From positions 1 to 43,346 of the forward strand of contig JADIMF010000145.1 of assembly GCA_017694915.1 (NCBI GenBank): a DNA stretch of 43,346 bases, read 5' to 3'. The position numbers were made by a program, and so were the translations under genes. Positions within the stretch are counted from its first letter, which is position 1; every line of letters begins with the position of its first letter. Positions 35,801 to 43,346 of this stretch are shown here, piece by piece. This DNA is from Candidatus Ornithospirochaeta stercoravium. Its GTDB lineage: Bacteria > Spirochaetota > Spirochaetia > Sphaerochaetales > Sphaerochaetaceae. The notes under the pieces are model-generated. The model worked only from the letters and a program-made list of their open reading frames with translations. It had not been told where the DNA came from and made no database searches.

Positions 35801-38800
35801 TGAGGAGATAGTAGACCAGATAGAGAACGGCACTCTCCGTATACATGGAGGCGAGGATGACAAGAGGCTTGCTGAGATAAATGCTGCCATCGGTTCCATA
35901 GGTGAGCGCATAAGGACACAGCAGGCAGAGCTGAGGGAGAATGAAGCTTCTATTTCATCTCTCCAGGAGAATCTTGAGTCAGTATCGACAGCTCTTGATG
36001 AAAGAGATAAATCTATCAACGATCTCCTTTCCGACCTGCAGAGAACAGAGGCTATTGCCCGTGCCGATGCGAAGAAGCTTTCCGATGAGGAGATAGAAGC
36101 AAGCTCATTCACTGACTCGATGAGGAAGATTGCCGCAGAGCTCAGGGAGCTTAATGAGAAAACATATGACAGAATCGAGACTGAGCATCTCAGGGGGAAG
36201 AAAGGCAAGTATGAGGTCCCTCAGGCTAGAAGGGATGCCAGGGCCGAGTATATCAATCATATAGCTGCATTCTATCCTGAAGTATTCGAGAAGGACGGGA
36301 AGAAGTTCGGCAAGCTTGATGACCATATCCGTGACACACTGAGTCCTTCCGGATTCCGCGAAGTGCAGGAAGTGATAAACGCAAGACGTGAAGAGCTGAG
36401 AACTCAGTGGAAGAACGAAGCTGCAAAGTATGTACAGAATCTTTCACGTTCAGTTGTCAATACGTCCGAAAGGCTTTCTTCCGATATCGATGCGGCACTG
36501 GATAGGATGGCCGCGCTTCAGAAGGAGATAGACCGGCAGAAGAAGCTCAAGGACAGAATCAAGGATAACCGCAGACAGCAGATTTTCAATGCAAGAACAG
36601 AGGAAAGATGGAAGGCGGCCAAGAAAGCCCTTGAGACTGAGAAGAAGCATAATCAGGAAATCCAGAACATCAAGTCATTCAATGCCTGGAAGAACCGGCA
36701 GACCAAGATAGAGACCGATGAAAAGCTTCAGTCCGTTATCAGAAAGGCGAAGGATGATGCTTCTCTTCTTGCCGACTGGATGAAGGCGAAGGCTGATTTC
36801 AGAATCTCTGAGCTCAAGAAGGAACAGAGGGAGAAGCGCAAGCAGGAAAGGCTCTACAGAAGGATAAGGACAGAGAAGGAGAAGCTGGGAAGAGCAATAA
36901 GCCGCCCGGTGAATCTCAATACAACAGACTATTCCGTAGCAGAACCTATCATGGCCATCCAGGCTATCGTTGACCCTGTATTCAGGACCGAATGGACATG
37001 GAATCTTGAGACGAATCCTGAAGGCACTGCAGGCGGCGGCACAATGACTATCACCGATGCGATAGCCTATCTCTCGAATCTGCAGGAAGACGATAGGAAC
37101 AACATCCTTTCAGTGCTTTCTCCGGACCTTGTGGCACGTCTGACAGGAACAAGGAATCCTCTTAATGACTGGAGCCTTTCACAGCTCAGACAGCTTGCAG
37201 AGGAAGTCTCTGAACTCAGAAGAAGAGGCCGCGAGATTCTCTCTGCAAAGAAGGCCTTTGAGCGCGAGACGGTAGAGCGCATTCAGCAATCGATTATCGA
37301 TGCAGTACGCAGGGTTAAGGTAAAGGATGATGACCGGGATACTCTTCCGGGCTCTGTCGAGAGAATCAAGGCAGGGCAGAATGCCAGGGCTCGTTTCAGG
37401 AGCGCTCGGTATATCACCATGAGGATGCAGGAGCTCGCACAGCTTCTTGATGGAGGACTCGGGCATCGCGGTGCGGCTTACAGCCTGCTTGTCGATGAGA
37501 AGCGCTATCATCAGTCCAGGGAATGGAGAGCGATAGATAGCAGAATCCAGAAGGTTGCGAATCTGCTTACGGATGAGGCAGTTAAGAATCTCTTTGAGAA
37601 AGTAACGCTGGATCTTCCCGGCGGGTATAAGGTTACATTCAATGTTGATGACCTGGCGTATGCTTATCTTTCGCAGTTCGATGAGGATTCCAGAGCCGCT
37701 GTTGCATATGGAAACCTTCTGGATGAGAAGGAGAAGGGCACTGTCAAGAATAAAGGCCACCTGAACGATGATGGTGAATTCGTTCCCGATATGATGTCTC
37801 CTGGCTCTATTGCTGATGCCGATGAGCTTCAGAGCCTTGGTGATGCCAGATATGACATAGTGCTCGCTGCAGCTGAAAAGGAGCTGAATGAAAGAGGCCT
37901 GATGCCGCTTGTGGAAGCAATCCGCGATGATTTCGAAAGCGATGAGAATTTCAACCGGCTCAATCTTGCCTCTATCGAGTCATACAATACTCCGCTCAAG
38001 AGGGTTCAGCATTATCTTCCGATATTCAGAACGGACCTGAAAGGCGAAAGCTTCCGCAACGATATGGCCGACCAGCTGTTCAATCTCAATACAGGAGACT
38101 TTACAGCGGCTATCGATAAGGGAATGACAATCCAGAGAATCAAGATAGCTCCACGCAATCAGAGGAGCGTTAACCTCTCATTGCTCGGAACATGGAACAA
38201 ATCCGTAAGGAATCAGGAGCATCTCATCGAGTATGCGCAGTATGCGAAGAAGCTCAGAAGCGTGTTCGGTACGAATGCAACTGAGCTCATTGCCGCTGTA
38301 AACCAGAAGTATTCACCAGCGCTCATGAAAGAGGTGAATGAATACATCAACGCTGTGATAGATCCGTATTCCGGCGGAAAAAAGGAGCTCTGGGAGAATA
38401 CAGTGAAGAATCTCAGGGGCAGGCTAGGCTCTGCATACCTGGGATGGAAGCTTCCTGGCGTTGTCCTGCAGTTCTGTACATCGGCATGGCCATTCCTTCC
38501 GGATGTCGGAGTCAGGTCGCTTTTTGGCGGTTATCTTCAGCTTGCCGCGGAGAACAAGAGGGCATTCGATTTCATCTACGAGAAGTCTCCGATGATGAAG
38601 CATAGGACGATGAATACTATTCTTCAGGAGGCTGTGGAAAGACGGCAGAACAGCTATGACAGAGGCAAAGCCGGAAGAGCTATCGATAAATTCAATGAGA
38701 TAGGCATGCTTGGCCTTGAGTGGGTTGACAAGACGCTTGTTGCAGGCGGCTGGCTTGGTGCGTACAACAAGGCGCTGAAGCAGAATCTCGATGCCGGGAT

Positions 38801-39425
38801 GGATACAGCGCTTGCTGATGCTGCAGCTGCGAAGACCGCGGATGATGTCGTGCTGAGGACACAGCCTGCAGGTGATTCAACAGAGCTTCCTTCTCTCTTC
38901 AGAACGAGGAATGAGCTTGCGAAGGCATTCCTTCAGTTCCAGTCGTCACTGTCCGTCATATTCAACAACCTCACCGGCGACCTTGTCGGATTCTGGAGGA
39001 ATAAGCAGTACGGCAAGATCATAAGCACTGTTGTTTCCTACGGGATGGCAGGGCTGATGCTTGGCCTTGTTGCAGAAGGATTCGATGATGACGATGACGG
39101 CGCCGATAAGGCCAGGAAGCTCGGATACTGGTTCCTGACACAGGGAATCGAATCTTTTCCTGTGTTCGGTTCGGATATATCACTTATCCTTCAGAGAGCT
39201 CTCACAGGCGAGAAGGATTACTACGGAAACGGTGTGGATATGTTCCCTGGCATAACAAGGATAGCTTCCGGAATCGAAGATATCGCGCTCTCGGATAAGC
39301 CTTTCATGGAAGGTGTCTGGAAAGTGGCCGAAGGTGCCGGACTCTTTGCTGGCGCTCCTGTATCGGGCTTCAAGAACCTGAAGAGGGTAGCAGAAGAAGG
39401 GCCTTTAGCGCTTCTTGGAAGGTGA
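29898..39425 (+). CDS. Giant polyvalent/ejection protein with zincin-like, BECR-like and two ART-like domains
   Basis: 3175 aa; FYHELFHVN (HExxH); TPAFKRWFGDWE; VVYHGTASEFSIF; AYHGSPHSFDRFS; long coiled coil; C-terminal TM segment. Confidence 0.75.
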   Translation: MPYGSLTGDLYSMSSGKRAGYAESNNPASFLRSLIPSQKKNEEDESKPDSGKPSSGLAGTITHQPKDSMNGQKDSGLQQNAKAPQSDIETAIANVSNQYAIWFGDRYAFTPKEAETFRTLVSGSADPVDTAGRYIASTAIAKRIDGNAADIYANLDSLSEYFTGDVYRPDDSTFMEKVNASFGSIELLDMMGEWMNLVNKKGFDDPDAVALEQKIIAKDAEIGGIMNGIPSGFWSSVLNDAVASLGYTLEGIKYGAGASVGFMAAAAPGVGAVTAANPIAGAAVGATAGIWAGFSGTVAGFQRTGDLSMYQTFWDLTHLTDAEGNLLPRDKAAANLYAGINKNITGFLETMGDGVISRGIGAFSPVLTKKLGIPNLSMKILTDRGVSGSMSRFVYGGIDWVTGGLNEGFIQEGPEEVTTQVLTALYKNGVGGESDISLKKLASDYLTSSIRGSLVGLVYGGVGIPQAMRNYNQLSMDLRRTANTTDSEEVFFEKTENAKPEDISKEDYDAARKQIYEAGKEQRDAYFEARRGTVTEYADLATEELYDTVNPETGTEEGVLPDGTVYRNPEDNSLFTETREENGRKRVYAGDKRTGAVYGYAEVSTDGDTLTVGSVRVRQGYEGIREELVRKAISEERTGESSIEWNPDSEGLRRVKDMLVQNNPRGSEAGLDYGADFSAVQDHDIQSLAGNIREAMPALSREESVVAARLYSVADSDGTLSKLNNGQPVQKNDSLSARYRGAADGAKAIIYAGKNADFSTFYHELFHVNATQRPAESKQLSNAIRTSMQDEASKANLRKFLEESGSIWGDGFNADSVMKNLESIPADSDASQWSRAQFEDLAHLAEAYAAADNSKRSSLPEAIRNILKKIADFMKQVYQTVKHTVPLPKEITDAYDAIMYKTRTEAKKTVSSDSGLMYQGGEQYQETEAELKANPANFDSEGRHLAPNGKPSNLSYEQWVTVRTPAFKRWFGDWEHAYRINKWLSNENVLAIDPDKYSGLYELNWRSAKRYALDNLRGQYKVDDNGAVIELTRDGVSEIISENMGSELGLKLIAHLPNIIENSIFVYAEENQKSKNTFDYYEYYLTDISVDSKNYVVKSAVGVRNGRRYYTFNLSEIKDKGAFINSRPVSDIQPGRPTSQGSLSDIKDTRLLSILQADSSKMVDENGEPLVVYHGTASEFSIFDRGKLGSSTAANSANIGFFFSDNRNTAEGYGNYASTSEARNLYAEAEKLERQGRWDEAEALQSRADEISLSDNNGFVMSTFLNMRNPYEVDAEGAGFQEIGNLLASFDSSRNDGVIIHSINDNINGDYEAEHYIVLDSKQIKSIDNRGTFDSSNPDIYYQSAYHGSPHSFDRFSTDHIGTGEGSQSFGWGIYVTDSGTIARGYAELGYSEESKASDIAYYENLIAEGQKKVDELAEKLRKPEELAGAVEEERKAIIERADNLRKALADGSISRIPGIWGAVADRLGTDIDGVERYLLDELNEGKARTSLKKEYDSAVAALERTKERLVETRSAEVSSRNLYTVEIPDSGYLYWDRKVPKSLAERIARKLNADEYDTADIMDYFRNSGEDMYVYLEKQLGSDKAASQFLSELGVVGINYPAGTNIKLPAGVSSKSRNYVIFNADDIQITDHLMYQDAKAPDTSDLSEDEKMKRQQAESVESRETLPGSSEDLDDFYDEYNSGMDSIATPEDAEKIARIYSEWDIEVDEEASNTDASLIDEEEIPDWFGDTVNLKPDGTMAENEAEYEKAVNEELIPELEREAGVVHESRETQPDTGDEAEGQNYPGIRYFDAFDEELTWKQFVDRNKPEADYSQAETEAEKDDLFARTIQDDDSLIRYLGIIGEALYLNTSRLNNDWHFIDQIQRERIKARVFDTITDTSIRNASLMAIRPGTERSFSKRMLNSVRKEMTENSRFYRNIISYMLQDNAMKPEELIKEVKGLAIPSRDVLDAMPVSELRALAMQARDEEIVDQIENGTLRIHGGEDDKRLAEINAAIGSIGERIRTQQAELRENEASISSLQENLESVSTALDERDKSINDLLSDLQRTEAIARADAKKLSDEEIEASSFTDSMRKIAAELRELNEKTYDRIETEHLRGKKGKYEVPQARRDARAEYINHIAAFYPEVFEKDGKKFGKLDDHIRDTLSPSGFREVQEVINARREELRTQWKNEAAKYVQNLSRSVVNTSERLSSDIDAALDRMAALQKEIDRQKKLKDRIKDNRRQQIFNARTEERWKAAKKALETEKKHNQEIQNIKSFNAWKNRQTKIETDEKLQSVIRKAKDDASLLADWMKAKADFRISELKKEQREKRKQERLYRRIRTEKEKLGRAISRPVNLNTTDYSVAEPIMAIQAIVDPVFRTEWTWNLETNPEGTAGGGTMTITDAIAYLSNLQEDDRNNILSVLSPDLVARLTGTRNPLNDWSLSQLRQLAEEVSELRRRGREILSAKKAFERETVERIQQSIIDAVRRVKVKDDDRDTLPGSVERIKAGQNARARFRSARYITMRMQELAQLLDGGLGHRGAAYSLLVDEKRYHQSREWRAIDSRIQKVANLLTDEAVKNLFEKVTLDLPGGYKVTFNVDDLAYAYLSQFDEDSRAAVAYGNLLDEKEKGTVKNKGHLNDDGEFVPDMMSPGSIADADELQSLGDARYDIVLAAAEKELNERGLMPLVEAIRDDFESDENFNRLNLASIESYNTPLKRVQHYLPIFRTDLKGESFRNDMADQLFNLNTGDFTAAIDKGMTIQRIKIAPRNQRSVNLSLLGTWNKSVRNQEHLIEYAQYAKKLRSVFGTNATELIAAVNQKYSPALMKEVNEYINAVIDPYSGGKKELWENTVKNLRGRLGSAYLGWKLPGVVLQFCTSAWPFLPDVGVRSLFGGYLQLAAENKRAFDFIYEKSPMMKHRTMNTILQEAVERRQNSYDRGKAGRAIDKFNEIGMLGLEWVDKTLVAGGWLGAYNKALKQNLDAGMDTALADAAAAKTADDVVLRTQPAGDSTELPSLFRTRNELAKAFLQFQSSLSVIFNNLTGDLVGFWRNKQYGKIISTVVSYGMAGLMLGLVAEGFDDDDDGADKARKLGYWFLTQGIESFPVFGSDISLILQRALTGEKDYYGNGVDMFPGITRIASGIEDIALSDKPFMEGVWKVAEGAGLFAGAPVSGFKNLKRVAEEGPLALLGR

Positions 39426-39478
39426 TGTCAGATTCGGTAAAAACTGTGTAATTTTGTTGAAAATTACTAATATGAAAA

Positions 39479-39503
39479 TATTCCCCTACTATGTAGGGGA
39501 ATA
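39479..39503. repeat. Perfect 11-bp palindrome with 3-nt loop
   Basis: TATTCCCCTAC-tat-GTAGGGGAATA. Confidence 0.85.
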
Positions 39504-39554
39504 ATTACATATTGCAAATTGTTGAACTTTGTTGGCTTTTTTTTGAAAAAACAA

Positions 39555-39583
39555 TTGACGTTTTTGTAGTAAGACATTAATAA
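39555..39583 (+). promoter_or_regulatory. Sigma70-like promoter
   Basis: TTGACG, 17 bp, TAATAA. Confidence 0.65.
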
Positions 39584-39589
39584 ATAAAC

Positions 39590-39644
39590 TGTCATCCCAG
39601 CAGGGATAGCCCTGTTGGCCCCTCACCGCTGGGTGAGGTTTTTT
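39590..39644 (+). ncRNA. Candidate short structured RNA/leader ending in a terminator
   Basis: Hairpin CCAGCAGGG/CCCTGTTGG then hairpin CCTCACC/GGTGAGG plus T6. Confidence 0.45.
39621..39644 (+). terminator. Rho-independent terminator directly upstream of the NYN gene
   Basis: CCTCACC-gctg-GGTGAGG-TTTTTT. Confidence 0.8.
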
Positions 39645-39660
39645 ATTTGGGGGTGGTATT

Positions 39661-40269
39661 ATGAATCGAGTTGCTTTCTTTATAGATGGATTCAACCTTT
39701 ACCATAGTCTGAAGGATAATGCTTCAGATTGTAGATGGCTTAATCTTAGAAAACTTTGCGAACATTACATTGATTCCCAAAAAGAGGTAATTGTCTCGAT
39801 TTATTACTTTTCTGCTATTGCAACATGGCATCACGATCAAACAAAAGTCCAAAGACATAACTTGTATATTTCAAGGCTTAGACAAGAAAATATAACACCG
39901 ATACTGGGCAAATTTAAAGAAAAGGATATGACATGTTGGAAATGTGGCCAGCATTATAAATCTCATGAAGAGAAACGCACAGATGTTAATATTGCGTTGA
40001 AAATGGTATCCGATGCAGTTTTGGGTAAGTATGATACAGCAATTCTTGTATCGGGGGATACTGATATGATTCCTGCTATTGAGACCATAAGAGACTTATC
40101 TCTTCATAAGCGAATTGGTGTTTTATTCCCTCTCAAACGATTTACAAATGAATTGAAGGAAGCAGCTGATTTTAGTATGACTATAAAGAAGCAGGTTCTT
40201 TTGCAATGCCTGTTTGAAACATCTACAGCTCCCGAGGGATGGGTGCCTTCCCCCCAATCACACAATTGA
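39661..40269 (+). CDS. NYN/DUF88-type nuclease-like protein (moron)
   Basis: FIDGFNLYHSL; KRTDVNIALKMVSDAV; AILVSGDTDMIPAI. Confidence 0.85.
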   Translation: MNRVAFFIDGFNLYHSLKDNASDCRWLNLRKLCEHYIDSQKEVIVSIYYFSAIATWHHDQTKVQRHNLYISRLRQENITPILGKFKEKDMTCWKCGQHYKSHEEKRTDVNIALKMVSDAVLGKYDTAILVSGDTDMIPAIETIRDLSLHKRIGVLFPLKRFTNELKEAADFSMTIKKQVLLQCLFETSTAPEGWVPSPQSHN

Positions 40270-40289
40270 TAATGTTTTAGTATATGTAC

Positions 40290-40309
40290 CATAACGCCGC
40301 TCCGCGACA
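40290..40309 (+). promoter_or_regulatory. 20-bp dispersed motif, copy 5
   Basis: CATAACGCCGCTCCGCGACA, with TTGATA 18 bp upstream; GTG start of tail-fibre gene 42 bp downstream. Confidence 0.7.
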
Positions 40310-40350
40310 GCGATTGACAACCATCGTATTCTGTATCGCAGGAGAAAGAA

Positions 40351-41337
40351 GTGCTTACATCTACTACACGGAAAATCATCTATGATATTCGTGGAATTGC
40401 AGTACCGATAGAAACAGGTTACGAGATTCCATTCAGGATATTCTCAGCAGAGAATGTGAATGTAAGCTTAGCACTATCCGATGGTAGCAATCCCGTCCTT
40501 GATTCTGGTTGGAGTGTACAGATTCCAAGCAGCAAAACCGGTGTTGCAAAGGTAATATTTGATGAAGAATATACATTCCCGGAAAATGCTGAGAAGCTTG
40601 TTATATCCCGATACGTAGATCCATTGCAGAATACGGATCTCAGAAATGGTGATGAGTTTGACGCGGAGATTCTAGAAGAAGTATTCGACCAGCAAACCGC
40701 CATGATACAGCAGCTTTCCGAAACGCTTGCGCGTTCATTTAAACTGCCTATTTCGGAAAATCCAGATGATGTTGTATTCCCTGGTGCAGCCGCGAGAGCA
40801 GGTAAGGTTATCGGATTCGGAGAAGATGGAACTACAGTTATTACATATCCGAATACGAAAGAAGCAATGGAAGCCGCAGAACAGGCAAAGCTAACACTCC
40901 TGAAAATCATCGACATCGACAAATCAGTTGAGGAGACCAAGGAAGAATCGGAAAAGATTCTGCAGCAGATGAAAGGTATGTACCATCCTGGCTACCGTGT
41001 GACGATAGGCGATGGAACAACTACTGAATTCTTCATCAAGCATGATCTTCATTCTGAATGGGTGCAGGCGTTTTGTTGGTATAAGGATGTATCGAAGGCT
41101 GGCTACTACGTATTCGATGAAGTAGACATGGACACGCTCAAGGTCACATTCCGGACACCGCCGGAGACTGACAGCGTAGAGGTGAGGATCATACCTTCCC
41201 AGAGGGTAGAGATTCTTGAGCTTGCGGATGATCTTCAGGTGAAGGCAACCAATCTTCAGAATGTAACGCTCACAACGGAAGAAGTGGCAGAAATCATAGA
41301 AAAAGCGGCATCAGCGGCATCGGCAGAGACGCCATAA
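40351..41337 (+). CDS. Tail fibre / tail-associated protein
   Basis: GTG start; YRVTIGDGTTTEFFIKHDLHSEWVQAFCWYKD...VTFRTPPETDSVEVRII; ALTTEE-type C-terminus shared with the next ORF. Confidence 0.6.
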   Translation: MLTSTTRKIIYDIRGIAVPIETGYEIPFRIFSAENVNVSLALSDGSNPVLDSGWSVQIPSSKTGVAKVIFDEEYTFPENAEKLVISRYVDPLQNTDLRNGDEFDAEILEEVFDQQTAMIQQLSETLARSFKLPISENPDDVVFPGAAARAGKVIGFGEDGTTVITYPNTKEAMEAAEQAKLTLLKIIDIDKSVEETKEESEKILQQMKGMYHPGYRVTIGDGTTTEFFIKHDLHSEWVQAFCWYKDVSKAGYYVFDEVDMDTLKVTFRTPPETDSVEVRIIPSQRVEILELADDLQVKATNLQNVTLTTEEVAEIIEKAASAASAETP

Positions 41338-41349
41338 GGAGGAAAAGAA

Positions 41350-42030
41350 ATGGCAGCTACTGACAGTAAGATAGTTGACGGACTGGGTTTAGGCGAACTC
41401 GTAACATGGATAGTCGGACAGCTTGCGGCTAAGTACGGGCAGACAGAGGTGCAGAGCGCGATATCTACTGCACTAACAAGCTATTACACCAAGGGCGAGA
41501 CACTTTCTACAACTGAGATTCAGGCACTCATTAATAACCTGAATGCGATTAAGATTCTCAACAAGGATGATGTCTCTGGCGGTGTGGTATCAGCGGCTAC
41601 AGCGGATGTAAGCTCGGTATGTACCACTTATGTGCAGACGAACTATTCCCGCGCTCCTGAGGACTTCGATGGACTTCTCGTAACAGTAACGGATAACAAC
41701 AACGATATAGTTCTCTATGTCTACTCAACGGCATCGGCATCGTGGGTTGATATCTCACGTAATATCACTATCAACATCGCGAATGCTACATCTACTACAG
41801 CCGGTATAGCGAAGCTTTACAATGCACTCGGCACACAGACAGATGGAGGCATTACACCGGCGGCAGTCAATACTAAGGTTACTTCAATCGATGCATCAAT
41901 TGCCTCACTCCAGACAGGGAAAGCCAACGCATCCGATGTCTATACGAAGGCCGAGGTAGATGGAAAGATTCCTGTAGCTCTCACTACAGAGGAAATCGCT
42001 CAGATCATAAGCTCTGCTTCTGCAAGCTAA
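41350..42030 (+). CDS. Tail fibre protein
   Basis: SGGVVSAATADV..., YTKAEVDGKIPVALTTEEIAQIISSAS; repeat-type fibre sequence. Confidence 0.6.
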   Translation: MAATDSKIVDGLGLGELVTWIVGQLAAKYGQTEVQSAISTALTSYYTKGETLSTTEIQALINNLNAIKILNKDDVSGGVVSAATADVSSVCTTYVQTNYSRAPEDFDGLLVTVTDNNNDIVLYVYSTASASWVDISRNITINIANATSTTAGIAKLYNALGTQTDGGITPAAVNTKVTSIDASIASLQTGKANASDVYTKAEVDGKIPVALTTEEIAQIISSASAS

Positions 42031-42040
42031 GGAGGAAGTC

Positions 42041-42379
42041 ATGCCGGATTCAGGACCGTTTCTTGATGGAGAAGGCATCGACTTTCTCTGGGGAGAGATA
42101 AAGAACTATGTCGATGAGCAGGTGGCAGGGGTGGAGGCATTCCTGCCTATCCCTCAGATAGAGGTTTCGGGAACCACGGTGAAGGTGCTCAATACGTACT
42201 CTGCATATGGCTCTGATGTTACCGTCAGATACAAGTCCGGCAGTGAGCCGACAGAGTCGGATTCCACGGTGAATCTCACTAGCGGCACATCGCTATCCAG
42301 TGGTACGTATTATTTCAGGGCGTTCCCCGGAACAGGCTCTGTATACAAGGCCTCTGCGGCGGCAAAGGTAACGATTTAA
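42041..42379 (+). CDS. Short tail-fibre paralog lacking a variable tip
   Basis: MPDSGPFLDGEGIDFLWGEIKNYVDEQ...VRYKSGSEPTESDSTV, similar to the 42407 ORF. Confidence 0.6.
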   Translation: MPDSGPFLDGEGIDFLWGEIKNYVDEQVAGVEAFLPIPQIEVSGTTVKVLNTYSAYGSDVTVRYKSGSEPTESDSTVNLTSGTSLSSGTYYFRAFPGTGSVYKASAAAKVTI

Positions 42380-42406
42380 TCACGGAAATAAGCAAGGAGT
42401 TGAGCT

Positions 42407-43346
42407 ATGGGCAAGATGACAGACGGAGCAGGCATTCAGTATATTTGGGCACAGATGGAACAGTATCTAAAGAGCAAGCTGGCGACTGTTCCTCAGATTC
42501 TGCCTTTCCCTCTGCTCCGCGTTACGAACAACGTCAAAGCCCAGACAGCTCATATCGATATCTATAGCAATTACACAGGATATCCTGATGGAATCGTAGT
42601 GCGGTACAAGAAGGGCAGTGAGCCGACTGAAAGCGATACCGTAGTAGATATCTCTGCCGGTATTACTGTCAGCTCGAATGATCGCTATTACTTCAAAGCA
42701 TTTGCACCAGATGGCTCAGGATGGCAGGATTCTCCATCCAACAGCATCACTGTCTCCATCCCAGCGCTCAAGACGCTTCCGACACCGAGTATCTCCGTAT
42801 CACGTCTCTCGTCCTCGCAGGGAAGGGTTACTATCAGCAATTATTCTTCCTATCCATCGGGAACTAAGATTGTCATCAACGGCACTTCCTACTCGATGAC
42901 AAGCAGCGTAACACTCAGCATCGGCACATCATCAACAACAGTTACTGTCTATGCTACGTATGACGGGGAGGAATACTATGAGCCGCAGTCTGCATCAACA
43001 TCGGCTACGATCTCTGCATATGTACCACCTAAGTGCGCAACGCCGTCTATCTCTCAGAGCGGGAATACGGTATATATCAGCTGTTCCACAAGCGGTGCGA
43101 CTATCTATTATAGAAAGGGTACTTCGGGCTCATACACTCGTTATACAGGCGGATTCTCAATTTCTTCCTCTGTAACGGTTTATGCTTATGCGACAGCCTC
43201 TGGATATAGTACCAGTAATACCGCTTCAAGGTACTGCTCGTATACGGCGCCGACCCCGAGTTTGCCGACTCCGCAGCTTAGGCTAGATGATTTGTCTGAC
43301 TCTGAAGGATATTACTTAAATATATATCTTCAAAACAAATCTTCAT
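42407..43346 (+). CDS. Tail-tip adhesin: 270-aa constant part fused to variable cassette B, truncated by the window
   Basis: ATG at 42407; open to the edge; TSGATIYYRKG...VTVYAYATASGYSTSNTASRYCSYTAPTPSLPTPQLRLDDL; in-frame core at 43217. Confidence 0.85.
   Translation, partial: MGKMTDGAGIQYIWAQMEQYLKSKLATVPQILPFPLLRVTNNVKAQTAHIDIYSNYTGYPDGIVVRYKKGSEPTESDTVVDISAGITVSSNDRYYFKAFAPDGSGWQDSPSNSITVSIPALKTLPTPSISVSRLSSSQGRVTISNYSSYPSGTKIVINGTSYSMTSSVTLSIGTSSTTVTVYATYDGEEYYEPQSASTSATISAYVPPKCATPSISQSGNTVYISCSTSGATIYYRKGTSGSYTRYTGGFSISSSVTVYAYATASGYSTSNTASRYCSYTAPTPSLPTPQLRLDDLSDSEGYYLNIYLQNKSS
43217..43346. repeat. 130-bp inverted duplicate of 995-1124
   Basis: Exact reverse-complement identity, checked line by line. 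Confidence 0.95.

Noticed and set aside
35648-36208. Minus-strand 186-aa Ser-rich ORF and similar antisense ORFs in the giant gene
   Set aside because: Shadow ORFs caused by codon bias of the 3175-aa gene.

Overview
The window looks like a near-complete temperate phage genome with a podovirus-type virion module. The host is probably a spirochaete-like Gram-negative, but this is only inferred from lipoprotein style. Left to right: an inverting tail-tip cassette locus with a dedicated tyrosine recombinase; a lysis-like membrane-protein cassette with two overlapping genes; a lipoprotein; integrase; a lysogenic module (lipoprotein, membrane protein, HTH repressor); an early/replication module (YqaJ-like exonuclease, DUF1351-like, RusA, replisome organizer carrying iterons, DnaC-like loader); a terminase split into two ORFs; portal, scaffold, capsid and tail genes; internal virion proteins including a 3175-aa polyvalent protein; an NYN-domain moron; and tail-fibre genes running off the right end. 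The main candidate system is a tail-fibre shufflon. A 270-aa constant adhesin (42407 onward) ends at a recombination core, AATACC-GCTTCAA-GGTACT. The same core precedes three alternative C-terminal tips at 119-439 (+), 1124-810 (-) and 1444-1133 (-). All three read in frame from NTASRYCSYT. Both window ends are exact 130-bp inverted duplicates of internal sequence, as expected if the assembly broke on mixed orientations. Other notable observations: a 20-bp motif CATAAYRCCGCTCCGCGACA found five times, always upstream of and co-oriented with a downstream gene or module (candidate late regulon); eight tandem 11-bp iterons inside the replication gene; a (TAC)6 repeat after a TTGACA box at the lysogeny switch; and a promoter, double hairpin, terminator and NYN-nuclease arrangement. 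All comparisons were made by eye; no searches were run.
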